Source: Phoenicibacter sp963592435
GTDB taxonomy: Bacteria > Actinomycetota > Coriobacteriia > Coriobacteriales > Eggerthellaceae
Assembly: GCA_963592435.1 (NCBI GenBank)
Contig: CAVAWT010000011.1
Span: 1-50,488, forward strand
Direction of reading: 5' to 3'
Length of the DNA: 50,488 nucleotides
Under the pieces are notes generated by a model. That model saw nothing but the letters and a program-made list of their open reading frames with translations. It ran no database searches and was not told where the DNA came from. Both the position numbers and the translations under genes were made by a program. Below, in pieces: positions 1 through 9,015 of this stretch. Numbering within the stretch: position 1 is the stretch's first letter; each line of letters starts with the position of its first letter.

Positions 1-71
1 ATTCTGACGGGCGCATTGATCACAACTACGCCGACATTAAGCGTGGCGTGGCAGTTGCGTTCTGCTTCTAA
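1..71 (+). CDS. 3' end of a DUF6273-type secreted protein (partial)
   Basis: The window opens inside a reading frame that encodes 22 residues ending in VAFCF and a TAA at 69-71. This tail resembles the end of the 1249-residue secreted protein at 17401-21150, which finishes VVPCFCF with the same spacing after a DNGTPKDVYG-like stretch. I infer that it is the C-terminal strand of a second DUF6273-type surface protein whose body lies upstream of the window. The fragment is too short for a firm family call, but the shared FCF ending is distinctive. A REP-like repeat follows about 40 bases later. Confidence 0.55.
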   Translation, partial: SDGRIDHNYADIKRGVAVAFCF

Positions 72-111
72 AAAATTTAAAGCTGTCAGACATCATATTT
101 CTCTCCCAATT

Positions 112-164
112 CATGGGATCTGACCTTTTGTACACTTGCGGAACCATGGGGTCAGACCCCATGA
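112..164. repeat. REP-like palindromic repeat R1
   Basis: Two copies of a GGGGTCAGACCCC-type dyad stand about 33 bases apart; the left one is degenerate (GGGATCTGACC). The right dyad, CATGGGGTCAGACCCCATG at 145-163, is palindromic apart from its central base. The same dyad-spacer-dyad unit recurs at 21617-21680, 28172-28224 and 47767-47819. Confidence 0.8.
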
Positions 165-188
165 GTTTTGGCACGTCAAGGCAACAAA

Positions 189-221
189 AAAGGTGCTCCG
201 GAATGAGCACCTTTAATTTTT
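189..221. terminator. bidirectional intrinsic terminator downstream of groEL
   Basis: A 10-bp perfect stem (AAAGGTGCTC at 189-198 with GAGCACCTTT at 205-214, 6-base loop) is flanked by a T-run on the right and an A-run on the left. It can stop transcripts from either side. It lies 45 bases beyond the groEL stop codon. Confidence 0.85.
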
Positions 222-259
222 TTCTTGTTGAAAAGCTTTTCTTAGAGGCAAAGACCCTT

Positions 260-1888
260 CTACATCATTCCGCCTTGAGCGGCTGCAGCAGCTGCTGCCA
301 TCTCTGATGGGTCAGGATCTTTTGGGATGTCGTTTACTGTTGCCTCAGTGATGAGGATGAGAGAAGCGACTGAAGCAGCGCTTTGAAGGGCGGTGCGTGT
401 AACCTTGACAGGGTCGTTAACTCCCATAGCAATCATGTCGCCAACTTCGTCAGTTTTATAGTTTCTGCCAACGCCAGCTTTTGCTTTTCTTGCTTCTGCA
501 ACTTCAACGCTTCCTTCATAGCCTGCATTTGTTGCAATTGCGCGAAGTGGAGCTTCCATTGCGTGACGCATGATTTCGACGCCGATCTGCTCGTCGCCTT
601 CTGCCTTGATGCCGTCAAGAACTTTGATTGCGTTGACAAGAGCAACGCCACCACCAGCAACAATGCCTTCCTCAACAGCTGCTCGAGTTGACTGCAAAGC
701 GTCTTCGATTCTGCTCTTCTTCTCTTTGAGCTCGCTTTCTGTTGCAGCACCAACCTTCAAAACAGCAACGCCACCTGAAAGTTTTGCTTTTCTCTCTTGG
801 AGTTTCTCGCGATCAAAGTCGCTGTCGCAATTTTCCAGTTCAACATCAATTTGATCGATGCGACCTTGGATCTTCGATTTGTCTCCAGCACCATCAACGA
901 TGAGGAAATCGTCTTTTGTTACCTTAACAGTCTTTGCATTGCCCATTGCTTGAACGTTAGCGTCAGCCAATGTCATGCCAAAGTCCTTGTCGATGACTTG
1001 TGCGCCTGTGACAGCTGCAATGTCTTCCAAGATTCTCTTTCTTCTGTCACCAAAGCCTGGAGCTTTAACAGCGACAACGTTGAGTGTGCCACGAAGTTTG
1101 TTCAAAAGCATTGTTGAGAGAGCTTCGCCATCAACGTCTTCTGCGATGATGAAGAGTGGGCGCTGGCTTCTCATAACTTCTTCGAGAAGAGGAATCATGT
1201 CTTGAACGCTCGAGATCTTTTGGTCAGTGAGCATGATGTATGGGTCTTTTAGGACAGCTTCCATCTTTGAAGTGTCTGTCACCATGTAAGGTGAGATGTA
1301 GCCACGGTCATATTGCATGCCCTCGACAACGTCCATTTCGAGTCCGAATGTTTGGCTGTCCTCAACCGAAATTGCGCCGTCGTTTCCAACTGCTCCCATA
1401 GCTTCTGAAATTTTCTCACCAATCTCAGGATCTCCTGCAGAAATAGTGCCAACTGCTGCGATTTGTTCTTTAGTTGAAACTGGAGTTGAGTTCTTTTTGA
1501 TTTCCTCAACGACTGCATCTGTTGCTTTTTCGATGCCACGACGAATTGCGAGAGCGTCGCTTCCAGCTGTGACGTTTTTGATGCCTTCTGTGACGATGAC
1601 GTCAGCAAGAAGTGTTGCAGTTGTTGTTCCGTCACCAGCAACGTCGTTAGTTTTGACAGCGACTTCGCGAACGAGCTGTGCTCCCATGTTCTCGATTGGA
1701 TCTTCGAGCTCAATGTCTTTTGCGACTGTGACGCCGTCGTTTGTTATCGTTGGCGCGCCGTATGATTTCTCAAGTGCGACATATCTTCCCTTTGGTCCGA
1801 GAGTGACTTTGACCGCATCGGACAATTTTCTGACACCACGAGCAAGACCGCTCCTAGCGTCTGCATCAAAATGAATTGCTTTTGCCAT
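260..1888 (-). CDS. groL: 60-kDa chaperonin GroEL
   Basis: This is a 542-residue chaperonin that refolds cytosolic proteins inside a double heptameric ring capped by GroES. The protein has the expected family length. It carries the ATP-site GDGTTT at residues 85-90, the conserved EEGIVAGGG segment near residue 405, and the glycine-methionine tail ending QGGMM. The ATG at 1888 is preceded by a strong AAGGAGG. groES lies 24 bases upstream on the same strand, and the pair shares a promoter overlapped by a CIRCE operator. A strong terminator follows. Nothing is unusual about the protein. The identification is certain. Confidence 0.99.
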   Translation of the reverse strand: MAKAIHFDADARSGLARGVRKLSDAVKVTLGPKGRYVALEKSYGAPTITNDGVTVAKDIELEDPIENMGAQLVREVAVKTNDVAGDGTTTATLLADVIVTEGIKNVTAGSDALAIRRGIEKATDAVVEEIKKNSTPVSTKEQIAAVGTISAGDPEIGEKISEAMGAVGNDGAISVEDSQTFGLEMDVVEGMQYDRGYISPYMVTDTSKMEAVLKDPYIMLTDQKISSVQDMIPLLEEVMRSQRPLFIIAEDVDGEALSTMLLNKLRGTLNVVAVKAPGFGDRRKRILEDIAAVTGAQVIDKDFGMTLADANVQAMGNAKTVKVTKDDFLIVDGAGDKSKIQGRIDQIDVELENCDSDFDREKLQERKAKLSGGVAVLKVGAATESELKEKKSRIEDALQSTRAAVEEGIVAGGGVALVNAIKVLDGIKAEGDEQIGVEIMRHAMEAPLRAIATNAGYEGSVEVAEARKAKAGVGRNYKTDEVGDMIAMGVNDPVKVTRTALQSAASVASLILITEATVNDIPKDPDPSEMAAAAAAAQGGMM

Positions 1889-1912
1889 TTTCTAATTTCC
1901 TCCTTTTAATTT

Positions 1913-2200
1913 TTAAGCGTAAACTGCATAGATGTCATCAGATTTGACGATGATGAATTCTTCTCCATCAACTTCAATCTCGTTTCCAGCATATTTTGAA
2001 TAAACAACACGGTCGCCCTCTTTAACGTTAATTGGAATGAGGTTGCCGTTGTTGTCATGTTTGCCTTCACCGACAGCAACAATTTTGCCGCAGCATGGCT
2101 TTTCTTTGTTTGAACTCGCGATGTAGAGACCAGACGCAGTCGTTTCTTCAGCTTCGTCCTGCTTCAAGATGACGCGATCACCAAGTGGTTTTAAGTTCAT
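1913..2200 (-). CDS. groS: 10-kDa co-chaperonin GroES
   Basis: This is a 95-residue GroES that forms the heptameric lid of the GroEL cage. It shows the family opening (MNLKPLGDRVILK), the mobile-loop region around residues 17-35, and the IVKSDDIYAV ending. The ATG at 2200 has AAGGAG eight bases upstream. It is the first gene of the groES-groEL operon. A CIRCE operator and an overlapping sigma-A-type promoter lie about 75-105 bases upstream, so HrcA repression released by heat stress is the expected control; hrcA itself is not in the window. Confidence 0.98.
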   Translation of the reverse strand: MNLKPLGDRVILKQDEAEETTASGLYIASSNKEKPCCGKIVAVGEGKHDNNGNLIPINVKEGDRVVYSKYAGNEIEVDGEEFIIVKSDDIYAVYA

Positions 2201-2275
2201 GTGTACATCTCCTTTTTATAAAACTTATGCGCAACACACTAAGATTTCTTGCGCGTTTCCTATAAAACAATTCTA

Positions 2276-2303
2276 ATTATAGGCATATTTAGCACTCTGT
2301 CAA
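2276..2303 (-). promoter_or_regulatory. sigma-A-type promoter of groES-groEL
   Basis: On the minus strand a consensus TTGACA (plus positions 2298-2303) is separated by 16 bases from a consensus TATAAT (2276-2281). The -35 hexamer lies in the spacer of the CIRCE palindrome and one CIRCE arm falls between the two hexamers, so HrcA binding should directly block RNA polymerase. Confidence 0.88.
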
Positions 2304-2315
2304 TGAGAGTGCTAA
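2289..2315. promoter_or_regulatory. CIRCE operator (HrcA binding site)
   Basis: TTAGCACTC at 2289-2297 and GAGTGCTAA at 2307-2315 form a perfect match to the CIRCE consensus with the canonical 9-base spacer. It sits upstream of groES. Confidence 0.97.
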
Positions 2316-2487
2316 ATATACAACTTCAAGTGTATTAGCACATGAAAAACTTTCACATTAAGAAGAGTTTTTTGACATATAATTAAATTGTTTAAATGCT
2401 GTGTGTCAAAGCATGACTTATGTGTTTTTTTAGGGCTTCAATGACGCAATGAAGTCCATGTTGGTTTTGAAGGGAGGTGTTTGTCGC

Positions 2488-2694
2488 ATGGCGCAAGGAA
2501 AAGTGAAGTGGTTTAATGGCGAAAAAGGCTATGGCTTCATTTCGATGGAAGGAAGCGATGACTTGTTTGTTCATTTTTCCGAAATCCAGATGGATGGCTA
2601 CAGGACTTTGAAAGAAGACCAAAACGTCGAGTTCGACGTTGCAGACGGCAATGATGGAAAATTGCAAGCCGTCAATGTGAAAGTTGTCGAATAG
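2488..2694 (+). CDS. cold-shock domain protein (CspA family)
   Basis: This is a 68-residue single cold-shock domain, a five-stranded OB-fold RNA chaperone that binds single-stranded RNA and DNA in the cytoplasm. Both RNA-binding motifs are visible: KGYGFI at residues 13-18 (RNP1) and DLFVHF at 25-30 (RNP2). The ATG at 2488 is chosen because AGGGAGGTG lies nine bases upstream and the product then begins with the typical MAQGKVKWF; an in-frame ATG at 2449 would add a 13-residue non-homologous extension. A terminator follows directly, so it is probably monocistronic. Confidence 0.96.
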   Translation: MAQGKVKWFNGEKGYGFISMEGSDDLFVHFSEIQMDGYRTLKEDQNVEFDVADGNDGKLQAVNVKVVE

Positions 2695-2723
2695 AGACGA
2701 TTTTTAAATTCTGCTTAATTCTG

Positions 2724-2756
2724 CGAGGGTAATTCTGTGAAACCCTCGTTTTTTTA
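2724..2756 (+). terminator. intrinsic terminator after the csp gene
   Basis: CGAGGG (2724-2729) pairs with CCCTCG (2743-2748), followed by a run of seven or more T residues. It lies 30 bases past the csp stop codon. The run of T ends at the 3' end of the convergent hydrolase gene. Confidence 0.9.
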
Positions 2757-2759
2757 TGT

Positions 2760-3560
2760 CTATTTATTATCCAAGAGCCACTGACAAACACGTTTGTGAT
2801 AATTCGTGTCTTCTTCATTTAAGCCATGCCCAAGACCAGCATCCATGTGAAGATCACATTTTAACTTCTCAGCAATTTCAACAGAAGCGTGACCAGAAAC
2901 AACCCCGTCTTCCCAGCCTCCATTAACAAGCGTTGGGCATTTTATGTTTGAAAGACCGAGGTAGGCATCGTGCGTCAAGCATGCTTTTTGCAAAATTTCA
3001 TATTGATCGAGTGGTCGCGCAGACTCTTGCGGTGGCACCTCAATTGGGTCGTCTTTGTGAGACTCGAGCCATTCTTTTGAAAATGCTCCTTTTTGCATGT
3101 AGGATAGCGCTTGTTCTGCGCCAGCTGTTTTTAAAATCTCAAGCCACTTGGTTGTTTCGTTGATTGTTTCGTTCGGTTTCGATAACGTCACAGTCAAGAC
3201 GAGTGCCTTGACGACTTCAGGATGGTCAATCGCAAGCCATTGCGCAATCATTCCTCCTTGAGACACTCCTTCAACACAGACTTGCTTTAACCCGAGAGCG
3301 CAAATGAAATCATAAACATCTTCTGCCATCTGCCGAGTTGTGTAGCCTTCTTTTAAATTGGGTCTGCGCTCGACGTAATAACAAGTGAAGTCGTTTGCAT
3401 AAGGCACGCTGTTTGCTTTTCTCCTTTCAAGTTGCGCTGGCAACATTATGTAGGAAAGCCCAGGGATCATGATGATGGGTTCTTCTCCACTTCCGTATTT
3501 TATGAAGGGAAGGGCATAATCTTTAATTTGAATTGTGTTAAGTCCGTCATTAATCATCAT
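2760..3560 (-). CDS. alpha/beta-fold hydrolase
   Basis: This 266-residue cytosolic alpha/beta hydrolase has no signal peptide. The catalytic triad can be read: nucleophile elbow GVSQGG with Ser100, an acid in GGWEDG (Asp218) and a base in GLGHGL (His245). An oxyanion-type IMIPG lies near residues 30-34. The fold supports ester, lactone or thioester hydrolysis, but the substrate cannot be told from sequence; neighbours do not help. Either of two tandem ATG codons at 3560 and 3557 could be the start, and no clear ribosome binding site is visible. It converges on the csp terminator. Confidence 0.85.
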   Translation of the reverse strand: MMINDGLNTIQIKDYALPFIKYGSGEEPIIMIPGLSYIMLPAQLERRKANSVPYANDFTCYYVERRPNLKEGYTTRQMAEDVYDFICALGLKQVCVEGVSQGGMIAQWLAIDHPEVVKALVLTVTLSKPNETINETTKWLEILKTAGAEQALSYMQKGAFSKEWLESHKDDPIEVPPQESARPLDQYEILQKACLTHDAYLGLSNIKCPTLVNGGWEDGVVSGHASVEIAEKLKCDLHMDAGLGHGLNEEDTNYHKRVCQWLLDNK

Positions 3561-3592
3561 TTTTTTATTTTAACAGTGCGAATTAGAATAAA

Positions 3593-4819
3593 ATGGTAAA
3601 AGTGAAATTTTTGCAAAAACATAGCCATCTGTTTCTTTTTCTGTTTGCATTTATAACATTTGTTCTTGTGGCGACGGCGAGAGTCGTGGCCTTTGCAGAA
3701 GAAAGTTCGTGGCAAACAACGTCTGTGAGCATTCAAGCGCAAATCGAAACTGATGGGCAGATGAGCGTCGTTGACCAGCGATCGCTTCATTTAAACGGCA
3801 CAAACGCTGTTGTCAATTGGGAGATCGCCAAAACAACTGATAAATCTGTAATTGAAGTCAGTGGGGTGCGCCTCATTTCTGCACAAAACGAAAAGGTCGC
3901 AGTGGAAAACGTTGAGCTTGGAGAGTTGACTGAGGAAGTAAAGAAAAGCCTCGACGAGTCAACTTTTAAGAACGATAAAGAGCTTTGTTTTTTCAACGAA
4001 AAGGACAGCTGGTTTTATGCCTATCTTCCGAATGAACAAAGTGGGCAGGAAGTCTTGTTAGAGATTTCCTACACAATAAAGAATGCGTTTTACGTTTACG
4101 ATGACGTTGCTGAAGTTTATTGGGATTACCTCCCGCAGGCCAAGATTTCGCAGTTTGAAAAGCTGTTTTCGCAAAATTCGACAACACAAATTTCTTGCGT
4201 AGTTTTGATTCCTTCCGTTTCTGAAACAGAAATTTGGAACAAAAATACTGTGTGGGGATGGGGTCATGGCTTTGATGGCACCGTTGAATTTCAGGATGTT
4301 GGAGCTTTTAAATTTGAAAGCAAAACAAAAGTTCTTGACAGAAATTCGAGGGCACACCTAATTTTCCCGCGCTCGTGTCTTGTTAATTTTGCGAAGGGAT
4401 CTGAGATGGATGTTGGGGGAGCACGGAAAAACAATGCCATTTCAGAAGAAGAAACATGGAGTGATGAAAGCAAAATTACAGAGGGGAACAATGCGCTTGT
4501 CTCCGCGATCCTCTGTTTGATTTCAGTGTTTCTGTTGATCCTTGCTATGATTGGATATTTTCGTCTTACAAAAAGGTATGATAAAATGCTTGGAGGGGAC
4601 GTGAGTGTCGAGGACCAGCTCGAATTTGATACAACCGCTCTTCGTTTCCAGAAAAAATACCTGCTCTTAGCAGTCTTTTTCCTTATAACATCCTTCATTT
4701 GCATTTTTTGGTTGAATAAATTTATATCAAGCGCTTCATTTCTGATACTATCTTTAGTGTGTGTTGTTTTTGCCAATTGGACTCCGACAATATACTCGTC
4801 TTTTCGTGATAAAATTTAA
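3593..4819 (+). CDS. membrane-anchored DUF2207-like protein
   Basis: This 408-residue protein has an N-terminal signal or anchor segment (about residues 11-34) and an extracellular beta-rich region of about 260 residues. One membrane helix follows near 300-323, then a charged cytosolic stretch and a closely spaced helix pair near 353-400. The phrases ISYTIKNAFYVYDDVAEVYWDYL and NWEI match the pattern of DUF2207 membrane proteins, whose function is unknown. The ATG at 3593 lies 33 bases from the start of the divergent hydrolase gene, with no strong ribosome binding site. A DUF4013-like membrane gene follows after 35 bases, so they may be co-transcribed. Confidence 0.65.
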   Translation: MVKVKFLQKHSHLFLFLFAFITFVLVATARVVAFAEESSWQTTSVSIQAQIETDGQMSVVDQRSLHLNGTNAVVNWEIAKTTDKSVIEVSGVRLISAQNEKVAVENVELGELTEEVKKSLDESTFKNDKELCFFNEKDSWFYAYLPNEQSGQEVLLEISYTIKNAFYVYDDVAEVYWDYLPQAKISQFEKLFSQNSTTQISCVVLIPSVSETEIWNKNTVWGWGHGFDGTVEFQDVGAFKFESKTKVLDRNSRAHLIFPRSCLVNFAKGSEMDVGGARKNNAISEEETWSDESKITEGNNALVSAILCLISVFLLILAMIGYFRLTKRYDKMLGGDVSVEDQLEFDTTALRFQKKYLLLAVFFLITSFICIFWLNKFISSASFLILSLVCVVFANWTPTIYSSFRDKI

Positions 4820-4854
4820 CAGTTGTTTTAAATTTTTTAAACAAGGAGTTTTTT

Positions 4855-5838
4855 ATGAGTCAAGATGAAACGAATAAAGCTGGATGGGAGCCAGGTGAAG
4901 AAGCTGGCTACAAGCAGGATGCAAAGAAACCTGAAGAGCAAGATAAAAAAAGCGAACCTGCAGTTGGAGTGAGTCCAGTGCCGGACAACGAGCTAACTGA
5001 ATATGAAGATGGCTGTTGCAGATCTGCTTGGAGTGACATTCGAGCGACAAGAGGTTGGTTTGGAAAAGTGCTTTTCCTAGCGCTGATTGAATATGTCCCA
5101 ATCCTAAACTGGGTTGTGACAGGTTTTGCGTTGAGGTGGTCAAGACAGCTTTTCTTAGGTAAAGTTGAGGAGATGCCAAAGAGAGTTTTTGCTGACAGAG
5201 CCTTTGTTAATGGTGCGATGTATTTCTTGGTAACACTAGTTGTCGGAATTGTCACGATGTCTTTGACGATCATGTTGGGGTTGATCCCTATTGTAGGAGC
5301 ATTGCTGGCTTTGGCTGTTTCAATTTTTGTTGGCATGATCATGAACGTTTGTTATGCAAGGATGGCAATTTTTGACCAACTTGGAGATGGCTTTGCAATA
5401 AATAAAGGCTTTAACGGAATGAAAAAGCAGGCAAAAAAGGCATTTTGTGTCGAATTTTTCCCTGGCTTTTTCATCGGACTCATAATGTTTGTCGTCGTGT
5501 CCTTGTTGATAATAACCTACTTGTGTGCCAATGGGCCTGTTTTATATGCGCAATATGACGAAGTTTCGGACCTTATCAGGAGTTATGGATCAGTTAATGA
5601 TTTCTGGAACTATCTGCTACAAGACACCCGTCTGCAACTGCAAATCAACAAGCTCATTATGGTAAATCTAGTGACAATTATCCCTTATTTGCTAATTGGA
5701 TCCTACCTTTCAAACATTGGGACAGTGCTCTTTCTCTTAATTAAGTTCCGCGCGTCTGCACACTATGTGACACGCTATTGCCAAGAATGGAAAGAGGAGC
5801 AAAAATTTCAGACCCTTCTTCAAGGTGAGGCGAGATAG
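4855..5838 (+). CDS. DUF4013-like integral membrane protein
   Basis: This 327-residue protein has an acidic, lysine-rich cytosolic N-terminus of about 60 residues. Several membrane segments follow, including YVPILNWVVTGFAL and LIPIVGALLALAVSIFVGM, the paired amphipathic and hydrophobic segments typical of DUF4013 proteins. The function of the family is unknown. The ATG at 4855 has AAGGAG eight bases upstream. It starts 35 bases after the DUF2207-like gene and is followed 21 bases later by a MATE exporter. There is no enzymatic motif. Confidence 0.7.
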   Translation: MSQDETNKAGWEPGEEAGYKQDAKKPEEQDKKSEPAVGVSPVPDNELTEYEDGCCRSAWSDIRATRGWFGKVLFLALIEYVPILNWVVTGFALRWSRQLFLGKVEEMPKRVFADRAFVNGAMYFLVTLVVGIVTMSLTIMLGLIPIVGALLALAVSIFVGMIMNVCYARMAIFDQLGDGFAINKGFNGMKKQAKKAFCVEFFPGFFIGLIMFVVVSLLIITYLCANGPVLYAQYDEVSDLIRSYGSVNDFWNYLLQDTRLQLQINKLIMVNLVTIIPYLLIGSYLSNIGTVLFLLIKFRASAHYVTRYCQEWKEEQKFQTLLQGEAR

Positions 5839-5859
5839 CACCTCATAAAAGGTGATTGC

Positions 5860-7272
5860 TTGAACGCGATTAACAAAAACTCAACTGATGCACTAGGAAC
5901 CGCCCCAATCGGGCGGTTGCTTTTTGAATACGCTTTACCATGCATCGTGGCTGAGCTTGTTTATTCGCTTTATTCTGTCATCGACTCAGCAATTTTAGGA
6001 TGGTTTGTTGGGGATTATGGATTGGCAGTGATCACTTTGTCAATTCCAGTTCAGAACATGATTTTGGCACTTGGATTGCTGATCGGCATGGGTGGAAATG
6101 CGCTTGCGGCAATTCAGCTTGGAAAAGGGCAGATTGACAAAGTTGAGTTGACGCTTGGAAATTCTTTTGCTCTCATGATTGTCGCGTCAATTCTGATTGC
6201 AATATGTGGCTGGATCTTCATCGATCCGCTCCTCACTCTGATTGGGACAACGTCAGATTTGTGGGAGCCAACAAAACAGTTTGTCTTGATTTTGCTGACT
6301 TTCAGCATATGTGTCACAGTCGGGTTTGGACTCTATAATTTTTTGAGAACTGCAGGAAAGCCTAACCTAGCACTTGCTTCTTCAGCGTTTAGTGTTGTCA
6401 TGTGCATCATCTTCAATTTATTGTTCGTGGGAGCAATGCAGATGGGTGTTGCGGGCAGTTCGCTTGCCACCGTGTGTGGCGAGGCAACGACGGCGATTCC
6501 TGTCATATGGTATTTCACGCGGTGCAAAAGTGCAGCTTTTAAACTTCGCAGAAAATGCTTTAGGCTAGACCCCAAAGATTGTGCAAGCATTTTAAAGCTT
6601 GGTTTTGCATCTTTTGCGATGCAAGCAGGTGCAACGATCGTAAACATCGTTTTTAACCACGTCGTTGCAATGTGGGGCGACACATCAATCGTTGGCGTGG
6701 AAGGTTGTTTGGCAGGCATCGGTGTCTCAAACAGAGTCGTTTTAATAATATGTTCGGTCTTCATTGGCATAACGATGGGAATGCAACCGATAATCGGATA
6801 TAACATCGGTGCACAGAAGTGGAAGCGTGTTTTAGAAACGCTTAAGAAAGGATGTGTTTCTGGTGTCATTCTTGGAGCCATTGTTCTGCTCCTCATTCAC
6901 ATTTTTCCAGATCAAATTCTTTTCCTTTTCGGCATTTCGGGTGATTTGGAAGAATTCGCAAAATGGTCACTTTTCTGCAACATGCTTTTTTGCCCGCTCG
7001 TAGCTTTTCAGATTATCGGAGGAAGTTATTTTCAATCGAGTGGTCAACCGCTAAAGGCAGCCATCATTGAGCTTTTGCGCCAAGTGATCTTGTTAACACC
7101 TTTCTACCTCACGTTGCCACATTTTGCTAGATTTTTTAACACAGGACCTGTTGACATGATTTTGTTTAGCGTGCCATGTTCAGATTTCTTCAGTGTTTGT
7201 GTGACATCAATTCTTGTTTTTAATGAAATAAGAAAATTGAGAATGTGGATTAAATCAGACGAGACCCATTAG
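5860..7272 (+). CDS. MATE family efflux transporter
   Basis: This 470-residue polytopic protein has the twelve-helix, two-bundle layout of MATE exporters, which use Na+ or H+ gradients to expel cationic drugs or metabolites. Family features are the opening PIGRLLFEYALPCIVAELVYSLYSVIDSA and the mirrored second half around FASFAMQAGATIVNIVFNHVV and GMQPIIGYNIGAQ. The start is TTG at 5860, preceded by AAAAGGTG; no better ATG lies upstream. It is 21 bases after the DUF4013-like gene and 7 bases before murJ. The substrate is unknown. Confidence 0.93.
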   Translation: MNAINKNSTDALGTAPIGRLLFEYALPCIVAELVYSLYSVIDSAILGWFVGDYGLAVITLSIPVQNMILALGLLIGMGGNALAAIQLGKGQIDKVELTLGNSFALMIVASILIAICGWIFIDPLLTLIGTTSDLWEPTKQFVLILLTFSICVTVGFGLYNFLRTAGKPNLALASSAFSVVMCIIFNLLFVGAMQMGVAGSSLATVCGEATTAIPVIWYFTRCKSAAFKLRRKCFRLDPKDCASILKLGFASFAMQAGATIVNIVFNHVVAMWGDTSIVGVEGCLAGIGVSNRVVLIICSVFIGITMGMQPIIGYNIGAQKWKRVLETLKKGCVSGVILGAIVLLLIHIFPDQILFLFGISGDLEEFAKWSLFCNMLFCPLVAFQIIGGSYFQSSGQPLKAAIIELLRQVILLTPFYLTLPHFARFFNTGPVDMILFSVPCSDFFSVCVTSILVFNEIRKLRMWIKSDETH

Positions 7273-7279
7273 GACGAAA

Positions 7280-8890
7280 TTGGAAGAAGAAAAGACAAGC
7301 ACAGACAACAATCTAGCGCGAGATTCGCTGATGATGACGGCGCTTGTTTTTGTGTCGCGATTGACTGGGTTTGTCCGCACATGGGCGCAAGCTTTCACGC
7401 TTGGTGCTTCGATGCTTGCCAGTTGCTACACAGTCGCAAACAATCTTCCGAATCTTCTGTTTGAAATCACTGTTGGAGGAATGCTTTGGACCGCGTTTTT
7501 GCCAGTCTATGTCTCTGTTAAAAAAGAAGCAGGAAGAAGGGGTGCTTCTGCCTATGCGTCAAACATGTGCGGAATCATCTTGCTTCTAATGTCAATTTTG
7601 ACAGTTCTTGCTTTCATATTTGCATCCCCGCTTGTTTTCACACAATCAGCAGGAGCTGACGAGTCATTTTCGTTCGACACCGCAACGCTTTTCTTCCGTT
7701 TTTTTTGCATAGAAGTTTTGCTTTATCCACTTAGTGCCCTCCTTGGCTCGATTTTAAACGCTGAGCGGAAGTATTTCTGGAGTCAAGCCTCTCCAATTTT
7801 CAACAACTTTGTTGTCATTGCTTCTTTCTTAATTGGTTTTCAGGTTGCACAAACTAACGAATGGGCTGGCTTTTTGATCTATGCAATTGGCAATCCGCTC
7901 GGAGTTCTCGTTCAAGTTTTGTGTCAAGTTGCACCAATGAAGAAGGCAGGGATTGAGATAAAACTTAAAGTTGATTTCTCTGATCCCGCATTGAAAGAAA
8001 CTCTGAAAATTGGTCTGCCTTCTTTTCTAAACACAATTTGTGCTGCAGTTTTGGCGTCTGTTCAGTCATCATGTTCGCTGATTGTTGATGATGCAGGAGC
8101 TGCAATTCTTTATTATGTCAGGGTCTGGTTTGTTTTGCCAGCATCTCTTTTTGCTGTCCCAATTGCAACTGCAACGTTCACCGAGCTCTCGGACCTTTTT
8201 TCTCACGATAAAATGGATGAGTTTAAAGAACGGACGATCAAGGGAGCAAGGCAAATTTTGTTTCTGATGATCCCGTTTGGGCTCTATTTGATGGCATTTG
8301 CGCCTCTTTTGATGGCATTTTTTGCCTCAGGGAATTTTACAGAAGCGACTTATGAAACTTCTTGGATTGCTCTTGTTCTCATTGCGACCGCCCTTCCTTT
8401 TTATGCGCTTGTTACCTATTTTCAAAATGTGTGTGCCGCACTTCACAATTTGCGTTTTTTCTCACTAAGCTATCTTGCTTTCACAATCGTTGCCTGCATT
8501 TTTTGTGTTTTTGCAGGGCAAGAATTCGGAGTCTCGGGTGTCGTTTTGTCGATAACTGTTTTTAATTTGACGATGATAGTTGCAATTCTGATTCGTCTGC
8601 ACCATGTGCTTGGTCACATCGGAATTGGTAAGATGATAAAACACTCGGCAATTGTCTTTGTTCTCGGTGCCCTCGGTGCAGTTGCAGGAGGATTTATAGC
8701 ATTGCTGGTTGCACAAACTATGAATGGGGGCTCGACTTTCTATTCCGCATTTCAGGCATTGGTGTCGCTCATTTTTGGAGGGTTGTTAGCGCTCATTGTC
8801 ACTTATGGCGCGACAATTCTTTTTCACATCCCAGAAGCAGACCTCATATTAAAGGGATTGAGCAAGTTGAAATCAAAGATAGGAAGATAG
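7280..8890 (+). CDS. murJ: lipid II flippase MurJ (MviN family)
   Basis: This 536-residue protein has about 14 membrane helices. It belongs to the MOP superfamily that moves the peptidoglycan precursor lipid II across the cytoplasmic membrane. Typical MurJ segments are FVSRLTGFVRTWAQAFTLGA with the conserved Arg-rich first helix, NNLPNLLFEITVGGMLWTAFLPVY, and FYALVTYFQNVCAALHN. The TTG start at 7280 follows AGGA and lies 7 bases after the MATE gene, so the two are translated from one transcript. Some actinobacterial MurJ proteins are fused to a pseudokinase; this one is not. Confidence 0.93.
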   Translation: MEEEKTSTDNNLARDSLMMTALVFVSRLTGFVRTWAQAFTLGASMLASCYTVANNLPNLLFEITVGGMLWTAFLPVYVSVKKEAGRRGASAYASNMCGIILLLMSILTVLAFIFASPLVFTQSAGADESFSFDTATLFFRFFCIEVLLYPLSALLGSILNAERKYFWSQASPIFNNFVVIASFLIGFQVAQTNEWAGFLIYAIGNPLGVLVQVLCQVAPMKKAGIEIKLKVDFSDPALKETLKIGLPSFLNTICAAVLASVQSSCSLIVDDAGAAILYYVRVWFVLPASLFAVPIATATFTELSDLFSHDKMDEFKERTIKGARQILFLMIPFGLYLMAFAPLLMAFFASGNFTEATYETSWIALVLIATALPFYALVTYFQNVCAALHNLRFFSLSYLAFTIVACIFCVFAGQEFGVSGVVLSITVFNLTMIVAILIRLHHVLGHIGIGKMIKHSAIVFVLGALGAVAGGFIALLVAQTMNGGSTFYSAFQALVSLIFGGLLALIVTYGATILFHIPEADLILKGLSKLKSKIGR

Positions 8891-8950
8891 ATTAAGCGTT
8901 TCGGCAAGTTTCGCATTTTTACCATAAACACGAAAAAATAACATGCAAGT

Positions 8951-8978
8951 TTGAAGCCTTTTCATAGTGCTGTATAAT
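8951..8978 (+). promoter_or_regulatory. promoter of the degenerate M28 peptidase gene
   Basis: TTGAAG (8951-8956) is followed after 16 bases by a consensus TATAAT (8973-8978). It lies 38 bases upstream of the start codon at 9016. Confidence 0.7.
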
Positions 8979-9015
8979 AGTAATGTTTATGTAAGGAATT
9001 GGAAAGGGTGTTTCC

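Noticed and set aside
433..1713. Long open frames opposite or out of frame with groEL
   Set aside because: They lack ribosome binding sites and known protein patterns and lie fully inside the conserved groEL frame.
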